Source: Pseudanabaena sp. SR411
GTDB taxonomy: Bacteria > Cyanobacteriota > Cyanobacteriia > Pseudanabaenales > Pseudanabaenaceae
DNA length: 64,000 nt
Assembly (NCBI RefSeq): GCF_002251945.1
Contig: NZ_NDHW01000188.1
Location: 1-64,000, forward strand
Reading direction: 5' to 3'
Positions 57,136-64,000 of this stretch are shown piece by piece. The notes under the pieces are model-generated. The model did not search any database. It was given only the letters and a program-made list of their open reading frames with translations, and was not told the DNA's origin. Every line of letters starts with the position of its first letter. The stretch's first letter is position 1. A program made the position numbers and the translations under genes.

Positions 57136-57275
57136 CCTAAAGCAAAATATTTAGGAGATAGATTGTTGATGTACTCTCGTTAGACTTAGATTAGGGTTTG
57201 TGATAGATTGTTGCCCATATTGAGCCGTAATTGCTTGGTAAGCTCTAACTATGCCTCAAACTTCACCGAGAGGAA

Positions 57276-58901
57276 ATGATGCCCGAAAAATCTAAATATA
57301 AACTTACCCTTGCAAAATCATTTGAAAATACAACGGATCTAGAATCAAACCAGAGTATTTTGCTAATTGGCGCGAATGGTTCGGGGAAAACACGTCTAGG
57401 TACATGGATAGAAATGGAGTCGCTGCAACGGAAGTGGGTACATAGGTTGTCTGCTCAAAAGTCTCTTGCAATGCCTGATACAACTACACCAATATCCATT
57501 GAGCTTGCAGAAAAAGATTTGTTGTGTAGCTATGCTTCAGCCCCAACAGGACAAGAGATGCAATATAAAGATGGTCATAAATGGGGTAGTAAACCAGCAA
57601 TATCAATGCTGAATGATTTCCAGAAGTTGATGGTTTATTTGTTCTCAGAGGAAACTGAGGAGAACGCCAAGTACAAAGCACTGCAAAAGACTGCATCAAA
57701 ACGTATTGAGCCACCTAAAACCAAGTTGGATTTAGTTAAAGAAGTATGGGAAAAAATTCTTCCACATAGAGAGTTGATTATTAGAGGTTTAAGAATACAG
57801 ACGAGAGTCAAACAATTAGAACACAAAGTATATAATGCATCAGAGATGAGTGATGGCGAACGAGTAATTTTTTATTTGATCGGACAATGCTTGGCTGCTC
57901 CGAAAGATGGGATTGTTGTAATTGATGAGCCAGAGCTTCATCTGCATAAATCGGTTCAGATTCCTTTGTGGACAGAAATCGAAAAATCGAGGTCAGATTG
58001 CCTGTTTGTCTATTTAACTCATGATGTTGATTTTGCTGCCGCGAAAGCAGGCTCAACTCGCATTTGGCTAAAGTCTTTTGATGGTCAGTGTTGGGATTGG
58101 GAAGTACTGCAAGAAGATAGTAACCTGCCTAGTGATTTGCTATTAGAGGTAATTGGAAGTCGAAAGCCTGTTGTTTTTGTTGAAGGAAATAATGGTAGTC
58201 ATGATTCGGCTCTCTATCGAGCGCTTCTTACTTCTTTTTTGGTAATACCTGTAGGCAGTTGCGTCCAAGTAATTGAGTCTGTAAAGGCATTGAAATCAAA
58301 TACACAGCTCCATCACTTGGAGGTATACGGAATTATTGATCGCGATAGACGAGTTCCCGAAGAAATCGAAAGATTGGAACAGGAATCAATTTTTGTACTT
58401 TCGGTTGCAGAAGTAGAGAATCTATTTTGTGTTAAAGAAGTTATTCAAATTGTTAGCAAACGTTTAGCTCGCGATATCGATGCTGATTTTCAGGCTGTCT
58501 CTGATAAAATATTTAAAAGTTTGACGGACGAAATTGAAACGCAAGTTTCGCTGCGAGTGACAAGTGAGATTAAATTTAGACTCAATATGTTTGATAAAAA
58601 CAAGAAGGGTTGTGCAGCTCTGAATGATGCATTACAGTCGTTAGTAAATGGAATAAACGTAGATGAAATCTATTCACAAACATTAGACGAATTTAATAAG
58701 GTCATAACTGAAAAGGACTTTGAAAGCTTGCTTTCTCTCTACAACCGTAAGTCTTTGCCTAAGCAAGTAAGTGGAGCATTAGGTTTAAAGAATGGACAAC
58801 TACCAGAACTGGTTGTTCGTCTTGCCCAAGGTGAATGTCGGGAGCAAATGGTGATTGCAATGAAGAAATATTTCGGTAATTTTGCACATTACATCAAATA
58901 G
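57276..58901 (+). CDS. Single-chain ATPase-TOPRIM protein (OLD/PARIS-like), candidate defence
   Basis: 541 residues. The N-terminal ABC-type ATPase has Walker A GANGSGKT (32-39), a signature-like MSDGERV (191-197), Walker B IVVIDEPELHLH (Asp217-Glu218) and switch His in THDVDFA (about 249). A TOPRIM/DUF4435-type domain follows: VVFVEGNNGSHD with Glu303, then GIIDRDRR with Asp355 and Asp357, and AEVENLF. This combination occurs in OLD nucleases and in the PARIS anti-phage system, where AriA is the ATPase and AriB the DUF4435 TOPRIM effector. A fused form is known. Key residues of both domains are present. Defence function is inferred; an OLD-family nuclease is the alternative. Confidence 0.7.
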   Translation: MMPEKSKYKLTLAKSFENTTDLESNQSILLIGANGSGKTRLGTWIEMESLQRKWVHRLSAQKSLAMPDTTTPISIELAEKDLLCSYASAPTGQEMQYKDGHKWGSKPAISMLNDFQKLMVYLFSEETEENAKYKALQKTASKRIEPPKTKLDLVKEVWEKILPHRELIIRGLRIQTRVKQLEHKVYNASEMSDGERVIFYLIGQCLAAPKDGIVVIDEPELHLHKSVQIPLWTEIEKSRSDCLFVYLTHDVDFAAAKAGSTRIWLKSFDGQCWDWEVLQEDSNLPSDLLLEVIGSRKPVVFVEGNNGSHDSALYRALLTSFLVIPVGSCVQVIESVKALKSNTQLHHLEVYGIIDRDRRVPEEIERLEQESIFVLSVAEVENLFCVKEVIQIVSKRLARDIDADFQAVSDKIFKSLTDEIETQVSLRVTSEIKFRLNMFDKNKKGCAALNDALQSLVNGINVDEIYSQTLDEFNKVITEKDFESLLSLYNRKSLPKQVSGALGLKNGQLPELVVRLAQGECREQMVIAMKKYFGNFAHYIK

Positions 58902-59101
58902 CGTTTAAAGAGATCGCATCGAACACACACCTAGCAGTAATAGAGATCGCCTACAACAAACCCTTTAGCAGATAGATAATTGAGGCGATCACGTTTGACT
59001 TAAAATAGAATCTGCGATAATTTATCCTCAGCAAAGTAATTAAACTGCTATTGCATTACAACTCCAAGTTATGCATTACAACTTGTGTTCTTAGAAATCG
59101 C

Positions 59102-59623
59102 ATGGAAAATCAGAAGATCAAAGTACTACAAAATATCTTCAGTTCTAGGCTCGACACATTGAGCCATCTCTTGACAGTAGCGGAGAGTCATTTCAGAGAC
59201 GATGTAGAGGCTATATTGCATCGCCGCATAGCGCCCGATATGTTTCCCTTCGGCACACAAATCGTATTTACTTGCAATCAGCCTCGCAACTTCGCATTGT
59301 GGTGCTTAGGACAGTCGGCGAGCAACTTGCCTCCCGACGTAGCATCCTTAGATGAGGCTCGTAGTCATATTTCATCCACTCAGGAACTATTGACAAGTAT
59401 CGATGTTACTGATGCTACGCTTCCAGAGATCAAGCGAATCGAACTTGGACAAGGGCTATACGTCGAACTATCTGGATTCTCATACGTAGATGATTTCCTA
59501 ATGCCAAACTTTTACTTCCATTTGACGACAGCATATGACATCCTGCGGATGGCAGAAGTGCCAATAGGTAAGCGCGACTTTATGATGCATTTGCTCCCTT
59601 TCGTAAAACAAGATGATGCATAA
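59102..59623 (+). CDS. DUF1993-family protein
   Basis: 173 residues from ATG 59102 ([10 protein letters not shown]); an upstream in-frame TTG at 59051 is less likely. DUF1993 landmarks are [17 protein letters not shown] at the start, [17 protein letters not shown] in the middle and the [20 protein letters not shown]-terminal phrase with the conserved Pro-Asn-x-Tyr-Phe-His. The family is in the DinB/YfiT-like four-helix group with unknown function. It precedes the acetyltransferase by 13 bp, probably in one transcript. Confidence 0.85.
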   Translation: MENQKIKVLQNIFSSRLDTLSHLLTVAESHFRDDVEAILHRRIAPDMFPFGTQIVFTCNQPRNFALWCLGQSASNLPPDVASLDEARSHISSTQELLTSIDVTDATLPEIKRIELGQGLYVELSGFSYVDDFLMPNFYFHLTTAYDILRMAEVPIGKRDFMMHLLPFVKQDDA

Positions 59624-59636
59624 CATGGAGTGGAAA

Positions 59637-60107
59637 ATGCCATCCTCCGAGCCAATTAACATTCATCAGCTTTCCGTCAACGACTTGGCACTTATGGAAG
59701 GCTTATTAACTGCCTTTGGAGAAGCTTTCGACGACGTTGACACCTATAGCGCATCTCGCCCCAGCGATACCTATCTCAAACGTTTGTTAAGTAGCGATTA
59801 TTTCATCGCACTTGTCGCATTAAAAAATGGATCGGTAGTCGGTGGTATCGCCGCTTACGAACTCCAAAAGTTTGAGCAAGCGCGTAGTGAGATTTATATA
59901 TACGATCTGGCTGTTGCCGCAGCACATCGGCGCGAAGGAATTGCCACAGCATTAATCCAAGAATTAAAGAAGATCGCTGTAGCGCGAGGAGCCTATGTGA
60001 TCTTCGTACAAGCGGACATTGGCGATGACCCTGCGATCGCACTCTACACAAAGCTGGGATTACGTGAAGATGTGCTTCATTTTGATATTCCCATAGAAAT
60101 CGATTAA
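59637..60107 (+). CDS. GNAT acetyltransferase close to AAC(3)-I aminoglycoside acetyltransferases
   Basis: 156 residues from ATG 59637, preceded by GGAG 7 nt upstream; earlier ATGs (59613, 59625) overlap the DUF1993 stop region. The sequence tracks the AAC(3)-I family closely: [37 protein letters not shown], the CoA-binding [11 protein letters not shown], and [19 protein letters not shown](3)-I enzymes acetylate the 3-amino group of gentamicin-like drugs. A chromosomal copy in a cyanobacterium could have a native amine substrate. No integron or transposon is visible around it. Confidence 0.8.
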   Translation: MPSSEPINIHQLSVNDLALMEGLLTAFGEAFDDVDTYSASRPSDTYLKRLLSSDYFIALVALKNGSVVGGIAAYELQKFEQARSEIYIYDLAVAAAHRREGIATALIQELKKIAVARGAYVIFVQADIGDDPAIALYTKLGLREDVLHFDIPIEID

Positions 60108-60146
60108 ACATCCTCAAGATTCGAGCAGCCCACAACTAAACTCAGC

Positions 60147-60203
60147 AACCAAGAAATTTTAAAAAAGTTTAGCTTTGCTAAACTTTTTTAAAATTTCTTG
60201 GTT
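60147..60203. repeat. Perfect hairpin, 27-bp stem, TTT loop
   Basis: Arms 60147-60173 and 60177-60203 are exact complements, lying between the convergent acetyltransferase and STAND genes. The A/T-rich stem could serve as a bidirectional terminator; AACCAAGAAATTT is not shared with the type A family. Confidence 0.85.
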
Positions 60204-60229
60204 TTGGTTTGAGAGCAACGCGCTGTAAA

Positions 60230-61948
60230 CTACCACCACAAGCCAATCAAAGCGAGATTAACCTCTACGTAACTTGTCCCTTCAGTTGGTTGTACTTGGT
60301 GCTGACTCGCGAGAATTTCCCGTAGAGATTCCAATTCGATGTTGCTTTGGGCGATCGCCTTATGTAACTTATCCTTAATTGGCTTGAGAACTAACCGAAT
60401 CTGCATCGCCCGAATTGAGTCAGGGGCGTGATCTTCGACGAGGACATGACTTTGTAATAGATTAATTGATTTGAGATTTTGTTGAGCTGCGATCGCTGTA
60501 ATTTCCTTACTTACTTCATCAACAAATTGACGATTCACATACTTCATTACTACAGGTTCCAAAAGGAACATGACTTCATCCTGTTCAGAAACTTTTTCGA
60601 TCAGCGATCGCCACCGCAATGACTCTAGAACGTTAATTAATTCTGAGCCAGATGTTTGTAAATTCATCTCCGATCGCAAGGTTGAGAGAGATACAGGACG
60701 ATGCTTAATTGCGAGCCAATACAGGACATCTTTTTCTAGTTTGGAGAGACGTTCAAACTGTTGATAGAGAAGTGTGCGTAACACATCACCCAGAGCAAGA
60801 GCCGTCTGTTTGAGAAACTCCGAAACATTGCCGTTAAATAATTCCTGAATTGTTCCCGCCACAATTCTCAAAGCCGAAGGATTACCCCGATATTGCTGTA
60901 CTAGCGCTTCTAATCCATTCTCAGAACCTGTAAAACCTCTTGCTCTCAGTAATTCAAAAGCTCCTTGTCGTTGCAATCCATTTACTTTGTAATAGCGAAT
61001 CGGTTGATCTTCCCCTTGATGCATGGAGATTTCTTTAGGTTGTTCGCGCCCAATTAGGATTAAAGAACTTTGATGACGTTCAGAACCAACACGCTGTAAT
61101 AATTCTGCATGGGCTTCACAACCTTGGCGATAGACTCCCACCAATTCCCCATCTTGCAGCGTCGCTTCAAAGTCATCCAATACAATCAAACAACGTTTTT
61201 GGCGCAAAACTTCCAATAAATCAGAAATACCACAACCCGTTTGTTGGGAACTATTGAGAAATTGCAACAGATCGGCGATTAATTGTGCGGTCGGCTGTGC
61301 GCCCCGCAGCGATCGCCAAATAAAGCAATCAAACTGCGATTGCATATTTTCGACTAGTTTCACGGCAAGAGCCGTCTTGCCAATGCCACCCATCCCACAA
61401 ATTGCCAAGAGATGACAGCGATCGCGCACGATCCACTGCTCTAGCTTGGCTAGTTCTTCTGTGCGTCCATAAAAAGTTTGAATATTTGGAGCCTCGCCCC
61501 AATCCACTAAATTTGCCCCTAAATTAACTTGAGAAGCGGCGGCTGTATTATGCAGGCTTTGGCGTTGAGCCTTATAACCTCTAGCCTCTAACCATTCAGG
61601 TACTTTTTCCCACCGTAAAGTATTGATCGGCTGATCAGCGATCGCCTCAAGCGATCGATACAAGCCCTTATTTAACTCCACCCGCAAAGCCCCTGAAGTC
61701 CAAGCTAACTTAAAGGCAAGTTGTCCTGGGCGATAGCGACAAAGTAACCCACGTAAACACGCCTTTTCAAACGGCTTAATTTCCTTGCCACTAGCAGTTT
61801 GTAAATCTGCATAAAGCCGATTTAAATCCCAATTTTGGGCAGCTTCGGGGAACAGCCCTTCAATGTGATCATGGTCAGATAACATGACAGAAGATGGCGG
61901 CGAGCGATCGCATAGATGTGTGTCGTGAACTTCGATAAATATATTCAT
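60230..61948 (-). CDS. STAND/NB-ARC ATPase lacking its repeat sensor (probably truncated)
   Basis: 572 residues. An N-terminal HTH-like vMAP-type region (NWDLNRLYADLQTASGKEI) precedes the STAND linker WGEAPNIQTFYGRTEEL, Walker A GMGGIGKT (185-192), Walker B CLIVLDDFE (about 256-264) and a winged helix (LSKLEKDVLYWLAIKHRPVS). Cyanobacterial relatives normally go on to WD40, TPR or pentapeptide repeats that sense a target. Here the chain ends in VEVNLALIGLWW soon after the winged-helix region, and a palindrome follows. It may be truncated or frameshifted at the 3' end. STAND proteins act as signal switches, often in defence or regulated cell death. Confidence 0.85.
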   Translation of the reverse strand: MNIFIEVHDTHLCDRSPPSSVMLSDHDHIEGLFPEAAQNWDLNRLYADLQTASGKEIKPFEKACLRGLLCRYRPGQLAFKLAWTSGALRVELNKGLYRSLEAIADQPINTLRWEKVPEWLEARGYKAQRQSLHNTAAASQVNLGANLVDWGEAPNIQTFYGRTEELAKLEQWIVRDRCHLLAICGMGGIGKTALAVKLVENMQSQFDCFIWRSLRGAQPTAQLIADLLQFLNSSQQTGCGISDLLEVLRQKRCLIVLDDFEATLQDGELVGVYRQGCEAHAELLQRVGSERHQSSLILIGREQPKEISMHQGEDQPIRYYKVNGLQRQGAFELLRARGFTGSENGLEALVQQYRGNPSALRIVAGTIQELFNGNVSEFLKQTALALGDVLRTLLYQQFERLSKLEKDVLYWLAIKHRPVSLSTLRSEMNLQTSGSELINVLESLRWRSLIEKVSEQDEVMFLLEPVVMKYVNRQFVDEVSKEITAIAAQQNLKSINLLQSHVLVEDHAPDSIRAMQIRLVLKPIKDKLHKAIAQSNIELESLREILASQHQVQPTEGTSYVEVNLALIGLWW

Positions 61949-62043
61949 TTATTTATCGATTTATCTGGATCGTAACAAAAAAAGGGCGATCGCTAGAGAT
62001 AATGCTTAAAGTGGCTGATAGTTTCAGGCTCAGACCCGTATAA

Positions 62044-62094
62044 AATCATCTATTAGGTCAACTACGGGTTCCGTAGTTGACCTAATAGATGATT
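62044..62094. repeat. Perfect hairpin, 24-bp stem, GTT loop
   Basis: Arms 62044-62067 and 62071-62094 pair exactly. It lies between the divergent STAND and phycobilisome-like genes and ends 26 bp before the latter's ATG, so it could sit in that gene's leader. Confidence 0.85.
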
Positions 62095-62120
62095 AACACT
62101 AAATTGAGTGCCGTTTAACT

Positions 62121-62603
62121 ATGTTAAGCAAGCTGCAACAACTAGGAACAAATGCAGATGGTCGCTATGCTAGCGATGACGAACTGCAATTTATGGATAC
62201 CTATATCTCCTCCTTTGACTCGCGGGTTGAGGCTTATCGACGCATTAAAGCTGTCGAGAAAGAAATTGTCGATACGGTTTTGATCAAACTAAAAACGTCC
62301 TATCCCAACTTGCTTTTTCCAAAGGGGGAAGACATGCAAGGCAAGTGGAAACAAGACACCTTAAGGGTTTTACGTCATTCTGCCATGACTGTTTTATTAG
62401 ATGACCCAGAACTTTTGCGCCAACAGTTTTTGTATTGGTTCCAGACAATCATGCAAGCCTTTGGCGCACAGGAGGCTTGTAATATCACTTATCTGGTAAT
62501 GCAAGATGTCGTTAAAGATCTTCTGCCCAAAAATGTTGCCGATCTGTTATGCCCCATTTTGGAGATAAATCGTAATTTACTGGGATCTCAGCCAAAAAGC
62601 TGA
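62121..62603 (+). CDS. Phycobilisome (allophycocyanin-like globin) family protein without the usual bilin cysteine
   Basis: 160 residues. The pattern DGRYASDDELQFMDTYISSF, RVEAYRRIKAVEKEIVDTVL and YLVMQDVVKDLL follows the phycobilisome globin fold (helices A/B to H). The chromophore-binding Cys expected in helix E, before an Asp-x-x-x-x-Leu-Arg phrase, is not present (GKWKQDTLRVLRHSAMT). Two cysteines occur later (ACNITY, LCPIL). The protein may therefore be a bilin-free member with a structural or regulatory role. It is monocistronic. Confidence 0.75.
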   Translation: MLSKLQQLGTNADGRYASDDELQFMDTYISSFDSRVEAYRRIKAVEKEIVDTVLIKLKTSYPNLLFPKGEDMQGKWKQDTLRVLRHSAMTVLLDDPELLRQQFLYWFQTIMQAFGAQEACNITYLVMQDVVKDLLPKNVADLLCPILEINRNLLGSQPKS

Positions 62604-62728
62604 TAAAAAAGAGGGGGAAATGAGCATCTTCTCCCTTTTGTGGTTTTTTACATTGTTATACAATAAGTTGACAAAAAATTTGCATCCTAAGTGTGAGGAG
62701 TTAGAGCTTACCTAGCTCGTTAGTAATT
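62604..62728. other. Intergenic stretch with a possible weak terminator
   Basis: AAGAGGGGGAAATGAGCATC followed by TTCTCCCTTTTGTGGTTTTTT could form an imperfect G/C stem before T-rich DNA, the only T-run-associated hairpin noted at a gene end here. No gene is seen. The following ATG lacks an obvious Shine-Dalgarno sequence. Confidence 0.35.
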
Positions 62729-64000
62729 ATGGGGAAAATTAATTCTGTATCTTGGCAAGCACGGCTTCGTTTCCTAGTTTTAACCTTTCTAGGGTTTGCG
62801 ATCGCAATGATGATCAATTTTCCTTTTTGGGCGGTAGCTCAGACTCCTAACAGTAATGCTAGTAATACTGCTAGCAACACAATTGATCAATCCCCCCCAC
62901 CTACTCAACCGCAGATCAGACCATCTAATGGCAATGAATTACGCGGTATTTGGCTAACTAATGTCGATAGTGATGTTTTATTTTCGACCCAAAGGCTTGA
63001 AAGGGCGATCAAAAGATTAAGGCGTTTAAACTTTAATACTCTATATCCAACGGTTTGGAATCGGGGATACACGCTCTACCCCAGCAAAGTTGCTAAAGAT
63101 AAGTTTGGCGTAGATGTCTATCCTGTATCAGGTTTACAAGAGCGAGATATGCTTGCGGAAACCATCAAGTTTGGGCATGAGCAAGATTTTGCAGTAATTC
63201 CTTGGTTTGAGTATGGCTTAATGACCGAGGAAGGCTCGGAGCTAATGCGTCAACATCCAGACTGGATTACCCAGCGCAAAGATGGCTCCCATCTTTTCTT
63301 GCATGGCGAAAATGATCAACATCGCCTTGCTTGGCTCAACCCTGCACGTCCTGAGGTTCAAAAATTTCTCACAGATTTAATTGTAGAAGTCGTCACCAAA
63401 TACGATGTCGATGGCATTCAACTTGACGATCATTTTGGGATGCCTGTAGAACTTGGCTACGACGATTACACGATCGCTTTATATAAGAAAGATCACTTCG
63501 GGCGGCTACCACCTGAAGATTTTAATGATCCTGCATGGATGAAATGGCGGGCTAAATATGTCACAAATTTAATGGGGAAAATCTCTAGAGCCGTTAAGGC
63601 GATCAAACCCAACTGCTTAGTTTCTTTATCTCCTAACCCCAAAGAATTTTCCTATAAAAAATACTTGCAAGATTGGTATAGCTGGGTTTATCTCAATTAC
63701 ATTGATGAACTAATTGTGCAAGTATATCGAGATGACATTGACAACTTTACAACTGAGTTGTCGCGTCCAGAGTTGCAAGAGATCCGCCAAAAAATTCCTG
63801 TAGCGGTGGGCATTTTGACAGGCTTAAGAGTCCAAAATGTCGATATGCGCCAAATTAAAGGGCAAGTCAGAATTGCGCGTGAGCTTACCCTTGATGGCTT
63901 CTCATTTTTCTTTTATGAGACTTTAGGTAATCGAGATGCATCGTTTGAGACGCTCTTCTTTACCCCTGCAATTCGTCCAGATTTAAGAAATATTGCTTCT
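62729..64000 (+). CDS. GHL10-type family 10 glycosyl hydrolase-like protein, incomplete
   Basis: The frame is open from ATG 62729 to the right edge (424 codons), so the C-terminus is missing. A hydrophobic N-terminal segment (LRFLVLTFLGFAIAMMINF, then FPFWAVAQ) is a signal peptide. After an Asn/Thr/Pro linker, the GHL10/DUF187 domain starts at ELRGIWLTNVDSDVLFS and includes PTVWNRGYTLYPSKV, VIPWFEYGLM, DGIQLDDHFGMP and VSLSPNPKEF. Acidic residues in DGIQLDDHF are likely catalytic. The family is thought to act on surface or cell-wall glycans. The native substrate is unknown. Confidence 0.9.
   Translation, partial: MGKINSVSWQARLRFLVLTFLGFAIAMMINFPFWAVAQTPNSNASNTASNTIDQSPPPTQPQIRPSNGNELRGIWLTNVDSDVLFSTQRLERAIKRLRRLNFNTLYPTVWNRGYTLYPSKVAKDKFGVDVYPVSGLQERDMLAETIKFGHEQDFAVIPWFEYGLMTEEGSELMRQHPDWITQRKDGSHLFLHGENDQHRLAWLNPARPEVQKFLTDLIVEVVTKYDVDGIQLDDHFGMPVELGYDDYTIALYKKDHFGRLPPEDFNDPAWMKWRAKYVTNLMGKISRAVKAIKPNCLVSLSPNPKEFSYKKYLQDWYSWVYLNYIDELIVQVYRDDIDNFTTELSRPELQEIRQKIPVAVGILTGLRVQNVDMRQIKGQVRIARELTLDGFSFFFYETLGNRDASFETLFFTPAIRPDLRNIAS

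Overview
The window is cyanobacterial. The octamer GCGATCGC and its core GCGATCG recur throughout. There is a phycobilisome-type globin gene near the right end, a hormogonium polysaccharide (hps) locus, and a TamB protein of the cyanobacterial/plastid Tic236 type. A filamentous, Pseudanabaena-like genome is my best guess, from gene content and the many palindromic repeats; the genus is inference. No rRNA or tRNA gene and no CRISPR array was recognised.

Layout. 1-5.4 kb: an incomplete secreted helical-repeat protein, a TPR-CHAT protease-like protein, a TldE/PmbA-type protein and a pentapeptide-repeat protein. 5.7-14.9 kb: a small membrane protein, cysS, a 1703-residue TamB, cysK and a ChuX/HutX-like protein. 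14.9-18.7 kb: a defence/stability island with a HEPN-motif protein, VapBC, a lone DUF433 antitoxin, HigBA, a lone HicB and an unknown small protein. 18.8-25.8 kb: iron and oxidative stress genes (feoA-feoB-feoC, katG), then gpmA with a short ferritin-like fragment coupled to it. 25.9-26.7 kb: a transposase remnant carrying a nested internally deleted IS. 26.7-38.6 kb: one strand encodes HpsA (about 2.8 kilo-residues), HpsB, HpsC and two further pseudopilins. 38.9-49.6 kb: envelope glycosylation genes, comprising four GT-C-like membrane proteins, a DPM1-like GT2, a TVP38/DedA protein, an FAD oxidoreductase fused to GtrA, and a methyltransferase. 49.7-57 kb: a membrane protein, DUF58, an ECF-S-like protein, a PhnD-C-E transporter, a LigT/ThpR protein and a cupin. 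57.3-62 kb: a single-chain ATPase-TOPRIM (OLD/PARIS-like) candidate defence protein, DUF1993, an AAC(3)-I-like acetyltransferase and a truncated STAND ATPase. 62.1-64 kb: a phycobilisome-like protein lacking the usual bilin cysteine and an incomplete GHL10-type glycosyl hydrolase.

How genes work together. The Hps proteins probably form a dedicated type IV pilus-like machine for gliding-polysaccharide export. The adjacent lipid-linked-sugar enzymes (GT2 DPM1-like, GtrA, PMT-type GT-C) are the expected parts of an envelope or protein glycosylation route. FeoA/B/C is a ferrous iron importer and KatG removes peroxide. PhnD-C-E is a complete ABC importer.

The strongest purely sequence-derived observation is a set of palindromic, MITE-like elements in intergenic DNA. 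Insertions inside insertions can be undone base by base. A 65-bp element sits in two different host palindromes with 3-bp target duplications, and one copy itself carries a 77-bp insert flanked by an 8-bp duplication. Removing each insert restores the host palindrome or the 65-bp length exactly. Other palindromes share outer arms while their inner stems differ but stay self-complementary.
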